Part shown: positions 4,615 to 5,138 of the stretch, piece after piece | How positions within the stretch are numbered: the first letter of the stretch is position 1 | How the letters are laid out: each line of letters opens with the position of its first letter | Assembly: GCA_903874585.1 (NCBI GenBank) | Contig: CAIQSY010000252.1 | Span: 1 to 5,138, forward strand | From: an uncultured Chlorobiaceae bacterium | Lineage (GTDB): Bacteria > Bacteroidota > Chlorobiia > Chlorobiales > Chlorobiaceae | Length of the DNA: 5,138 nt | Direction: 5' to 3' | The notes under the pieces: generated by a model | Databases searched by the model: none | What the model was told of the DNA's origin: nothing | What the model saw: the letters and a program-made list of their open reading frames with translations, nothing else | Position numbers and translations under genes: made by a program

Positions 4615-5138
4615 TGTTTTCTGATTCGTCAGTTTCCGCACGACATGCTATCTTTGCTTCATGCGTGGAGACTTGACAATCCGAAAGGTTAAGACTGCCT
4701 CGGGGGCAACCGCCGTTCAGGTGGTCCGCAATGAGGGAAAGACGCGTGCCATCATCAAGCACGTCGGTAGTGCTCATAGAGAGAGCGATCTGTTGATGGC
4801 AGAGGCAGTGAAGTATGCCGAAGCCCATCGCAGACAGCCGTCATTGTTTCCCGAAACACCCAGCCAGACAAACTCTCCACAGCATCTGGATCTCTCTCAT
4901 GCCGAACTTGTCGATGTAACGCATCAGTTTGCCCGCACTGCGCTGTTTGCTTGCGCCCGGATGTGTGGCTTGGGAGCCCTGCTGCCATCCAGACGACTCG
5001 CGATGTACTGCAGGAGACCTTCAGCCTTGTGTTGTACGATGTCACCACGCTGTACTTGGAAGTCTTTCAAAGAATACGACTTTCAGAAACCGGGCTTCTC
5101 CAAGGACAACAAACCCCAGCAGCCGCAAATCGTCATTG
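4592..5138 (+). mobile_element. Left part of a degenerate IS1634-type insertion sequence
   Basis: The transposase remnant at 4661-5138 marks an insertion sequence of the IS1634 group (IS4-related, DDE). The left end is not determined: similarity to the toxin ends at about 4545 or 4591, and the transposase starts at 4661, so the terminal repeat should lie between. I could not identify it because the right end is outside the window. The coding part seems richer in G+C than the preceding AT-rich stretch, consistent with an acquired element. Confidence 0.6.
4661..5138 (+). pseudogene. IS1634 family transposase, internally deleted and frameshifted, runs off window
   Basis: ATG 4661 opens MRGDLTIRKVKTASGATAVQ, followed by VVRNEGKTRAIIKHVGSAH, the typical N-terminus of IS1634-type transposases. 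The same frame continues through about LVDVTHQFARTALFACARM (to about 4965). From about 4981 the family sequence continues in another frame as DVLQETFSLVLYDVTTLYLE, which holds the first catalytic Asp of the DDE triad in YDVTT (5035-5049). It then returns to the first frame at about 5063 as SFKEYDFQKPGFSKDN and so on to the window end. An extra G near 5062 explains the second shift. The first junction, at about 4966-4981, removes some 80 residues that normally separate these blocks, by my recollection of the family. The first frame happens to stay open to the window end, so an automatic gene caller would report one intact but partly wrong protein. The remaining catalytic residues would be downstream. 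It is very unlikely to be active. Confidence 0.8.

Noticed and set aside
4070..4660. CRISPR array, tRNA or other structured RNA gene
   Set aside because: The repeats are single short inverted repeats without regular direct repetition, and no cloverleaf or known RNA motif could be seen.
4755..5048. Minus-strand open frame of 97 codons opposite the transposase
   Set aside because: Antisense shadow of the transposase remnant; no recognisable domain.
4966..5065. Programmed frameshifting as in some insertion sequences
   Set aside because: Two shifts plus a large missing segment fit decay; I see no slippery run at the junctions, and IS1634-type transposases are normally one frame.

Overview
The window looks like chromosomal DNA from a green sulfur bacterium (Chlorobi/Chlorobiaceae). 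The main evidence is a compact bacteriochlorophyll a cluster, bchF-bchC-bchX, all on the plus strand. Its BchX lacks the N-terminal extension I remember from purple-bacterial BchX. The genus cannot be settled from the sequence. Shine-Dalgarno sequences are weak or absent before the pigment genes, and the spacing is tight (bchC/bchX share TGATG).

Layout. Positions 3-848 hold the C-terminal half of a family 5 (oligopeptide/dipeptide type) ABC transporter solute-binding protein, cut by the window edge and followed by a probable terminator. Positions 954-3532 hold bchF, bchC and bchX. BchF hydrates the C3 vinyl group, BchC oxidises the resulting 3-hydroxyethyl group to 3-acetyl, and BchX is the ATP-dependent electron donor of chlorophyllide a reductase, which reduces the C7=C8 bond. 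Together they turn chlorophyllide a toward bacteriochlorophyllide a. The catalytic subunits BchY and BchZ are not in the window. BchX carries a C-terminal tail of about 65 residues that reads like a sigma-70 region 4 helix-turn-helix; this is the most unusual coding observation here. Directly downstream, in the same orientation, is a low-molecular-weight protein-tyrosine phosphatase with all catalytic residues but no canonical start codon in a position that keeps them. The best candidate start is ATT at 3562. A weak hairpin after its stop may end the operon.

From about 4070 to the end the DNA changes character. There is an AT-rich intergenic stretch with several inverted repeats. It is followed by remnants of a UPF0175 antitoxin / DUF3368 PIN-like toxin pair, with the antitoxin N-terminus missing and the toxin truncated or internally deleted. 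Last comes an IS1634-type transposase remnant that shows an internal deletion and a frameshift and runs off the window. This part looks like a graveyard of mobile or accessory DNA next to an essential pigment operon.
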